DNA of 64,000 nt from Prorocentrum cordatum (taxonomy: Eukaryota > Sar > Dinophyceae > Prorocentrales > Prorocentraceae), in assembly GCA_963575745.1 (NCBI GenBank), contig CAUYUJ010020682.1:563501-627500 (forward strand). The letters are read 5' to 3'. The position numbers and the translations under genes are program-made. The notes under the pieces were generated by a model, which was given only the letters and a program-made list of their open reading frames with translations, did not search any database and had not been told where the DNA came from. This document shows, piece after piece, positions 62,481 through 64,000 of this stretch (positions within the stretch are counted from its first letter, which is position 1; each line of letters starts with the position of its first letter).

Positions 62481-62735
62481 ACGAGGTACCGACAAGTGCA
62501 GATGGTTGGGCCCTTCGCGAGGATTATGTTGCAAGAGATATCGCAAGTGTGATTATTGTTTGAGGTTGCGTCAAAACGCATAGTGTCAAACGATTTCGAA
62601 ACTTTCGGGCTCGATCTCGATATGGCGCCCCCGCCCAAGACTTCCTTCAAGAAGCGATCTCGACTGGATTTCGAAACCATCGGGTTCCAATTCGAAAGAC
62701 AGTGCTTGAACAGAACATTGTAGTGGGGCCCCACG
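62481..62735. repeat. right flank of array 2 with inverted repeat
   Basis: 62497-62527 repeats 52087-52117 downstream of array 1. 62585-62645 contains TGGCGCCCCCGCCCAAGACTTCC and TTTCGAAACTTTCGGGCTCGA, inverse of 60615-60672 on the left of the array. Confidence 0.7.
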
Positions 62736-64000
62736 GCCTACTTAACGGGCCCCTTTGACGTCTCCTCTCCTGTCGCGGGCGCAACGCCACTGACAGCGAC
62801 GTACCTGGGCACCGTCACCTTACGGGAGGCGGTGCGTTGTTGGCCGAACTGTCGTAGCGGCGAAGTAATGGAAGAATTCAAGAGTGCCTGCGTCATCATG
62901 CTGATCGGCATCCAGAGAGCAGCGCGGATCGGTGGCGGGCTTCGCGTGCCACTCGTCAATGGGTTCAGAGCGGTCCACTTCGTCAACCTACGCATTGATG
63001 AGTTGTCCAGTGAGTCCCGCGGGATATCGATATTGCTGCGCAGGGCACCATCATAGCAAAGAACAGGGTAAGGACGTGGAGTAGAACGCCAGGTCTCCGA
63101 GGCATATTTGCAGCGCTACGAGTCAGAGGCCGCAGTTTCGATATCGCCGTCATCGCCCTTTACTGCTGACCCCGATTTTGGGACCAACGCGAAAGATGCC
63201 GCATTGAAAACACGACTGGCAAGATCACGGTATTGACGGACCAGGTCTTGAGCAGTATTTCTGCGATTTTCATGCCCATGGGCGTCATGGGCGCCAACGA
63301 CGGTATAATATTCCATTCAGAGGGAAGGAGGACAGCTCCCCCCATCGTGTCGACAACCAAGGGGGTTACGGCAAGCCAGAAGAGCACTGCACGGGCAGAG
63401 CGGTAACACAGTTTTGCGAGAACCACGTGTTGACGATCACGGGTGCGGTATACCTTGCGGGCCCCAGCTACAACAGAGACGCGCAGCAGGTCCGTTGGGT
63501 CGACAAAGTGCGCATCCCCTTACGATAGTTTAAACAGAACCGCGAGGTTCACGCAGGCTTACCAGTCGAGCAGACAATTGCAGGCGATCCCAGACAAAAG
63601 GCGACAAGAGCATCTCGCATACGATTTCGGAATCAGGACATTGCTGGACCGCGACATGATAGAAGGTGGACGCTGATGGGGCGATTTGGGCTTGGCGAGG
63701 GCGCTGAGCAGCGAGCGCACGGCCAACTAAGTCAGACAATCAACAATCAATCGGACGATAGCTACCACAGATCATCGGCAATGCGGGCAGCCTGCACGTC
63801 AGCACATACTTCACGGAGAATCCGAACATAGGCGACATATGGTGAAGCTGGTGAGCGTCATGAAGGAGGCGGGAACGAAACGTTCCGCGGCAACCGGCAA
63901 AGCCGTGCCCATGAAGTACCAGCAGCTCGCGAGATAAAGGATAACAGAACAAGTGGACCGACAATGGGCAAAGGCGGCCATGAATGACGACATGGGCAGC
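62736..64000. other. unassigned, possibly coding, end of window
   Basis: Sequence composition here is less repetitive, and several short frames on both strands (for example minus 62738-63060 and 63160-63426, plus 63443-63676) look non-random. I recognise no domain, start context or splice pattern and call no gene. Confidence 0.3.

Noticed and set aside
63443-63676. AYDFGIRTL segment reminiscent of a dynein heavy chain motif
   Set aside because: Only a few residues agree, no flanking AAA motifs are present in any phase.

Overview
The window looks like nuclear DNA of a dinoflagellate. The clearest evidence is four relics of the dinoflagellate spliced leader (DinoSL, CCGTAGCC...TTGGCTCAAG), the 22-nt sequence trans-spliced onto the 5' ends of dinoflagellate mRNAs. 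They lie at 2149-2169 (minus), 31343-31363 (plus), 39158-39178 (minus, weaker) and 39769-39805 (plus, tandem). GC-rich, gene-poor, repeat-crowded sequence agrees with this. I cannot name the species. No host housekeeping gene, tRNA or rRNA was recognised; nearly all credible coding sequence belongs to retroelements or their remains.

Layout. 1-3001: the 3' end of a non-LTR element with a restriction-like endonuclease signature, a minus-strand SL-tagged retrocopy, and a decayed RNase H/zinc-finger LINE tail. 3-26.9 kb: almost entirely non-coding; tandem arrays (about 80-bp units at 3.9-4.8 kb, 65-bp units at 6.7-8.2 kb, 103-bp units at 9.7-11.7 kb), a small TIR element family, a 0.95-kb direct duplication interleaved with a large inverted repeat (17.1-20.8 kb), microsatellites and a degenerate GC-rich repeat field. 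26.9-34.1 kb: an apparently complete 7.16-kb tyrosine-recombinase retrotransposon with split direct repeats (A1 - ORFs - B1 - A2 - B2), encoding a gag-like protein, RT-RNase H, a tyrosine recombinase in an overlapping frame, and a cytosine-methyltransferase-like domain. A related uninterrupted copy of its target at 34.4 kb shows insertion without target duplication. 34.1-39.7 kb: repeats, no recognised gene. 39.75-44.59 kb: a nearly full-length LINE (ORF1, then APE endonuclease + RT) whose 5' boundary is a tandem SL relic and which is flanked by a 19-bp target-site duplication. 45.3-49.7 kb: a frameshifted LINE ORF2 tail and an unidentified decayed coding locus. 50-64 kb: a 90-bp satellite family in two places, a fragment of an SF1/Pif1-like helicase C terminus, further small TIR elements, a 72-bp array, and long stretches where I see no gene.

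Functional reading. The two large elements carry the core parts for mobility: APE endonuclease plus RT for the LINE, and RT, RNase H and tyrosine recombinase for the second element. Both contain SL relics placed so that the next AUG is the start of an element ORF (ORF1 of the LINE at 39977; the recombinase at 31420). That ties trans-splicing to both element expression and element structure. The methyltransferase-like domain in the recombinase element is the most unusual cargo.
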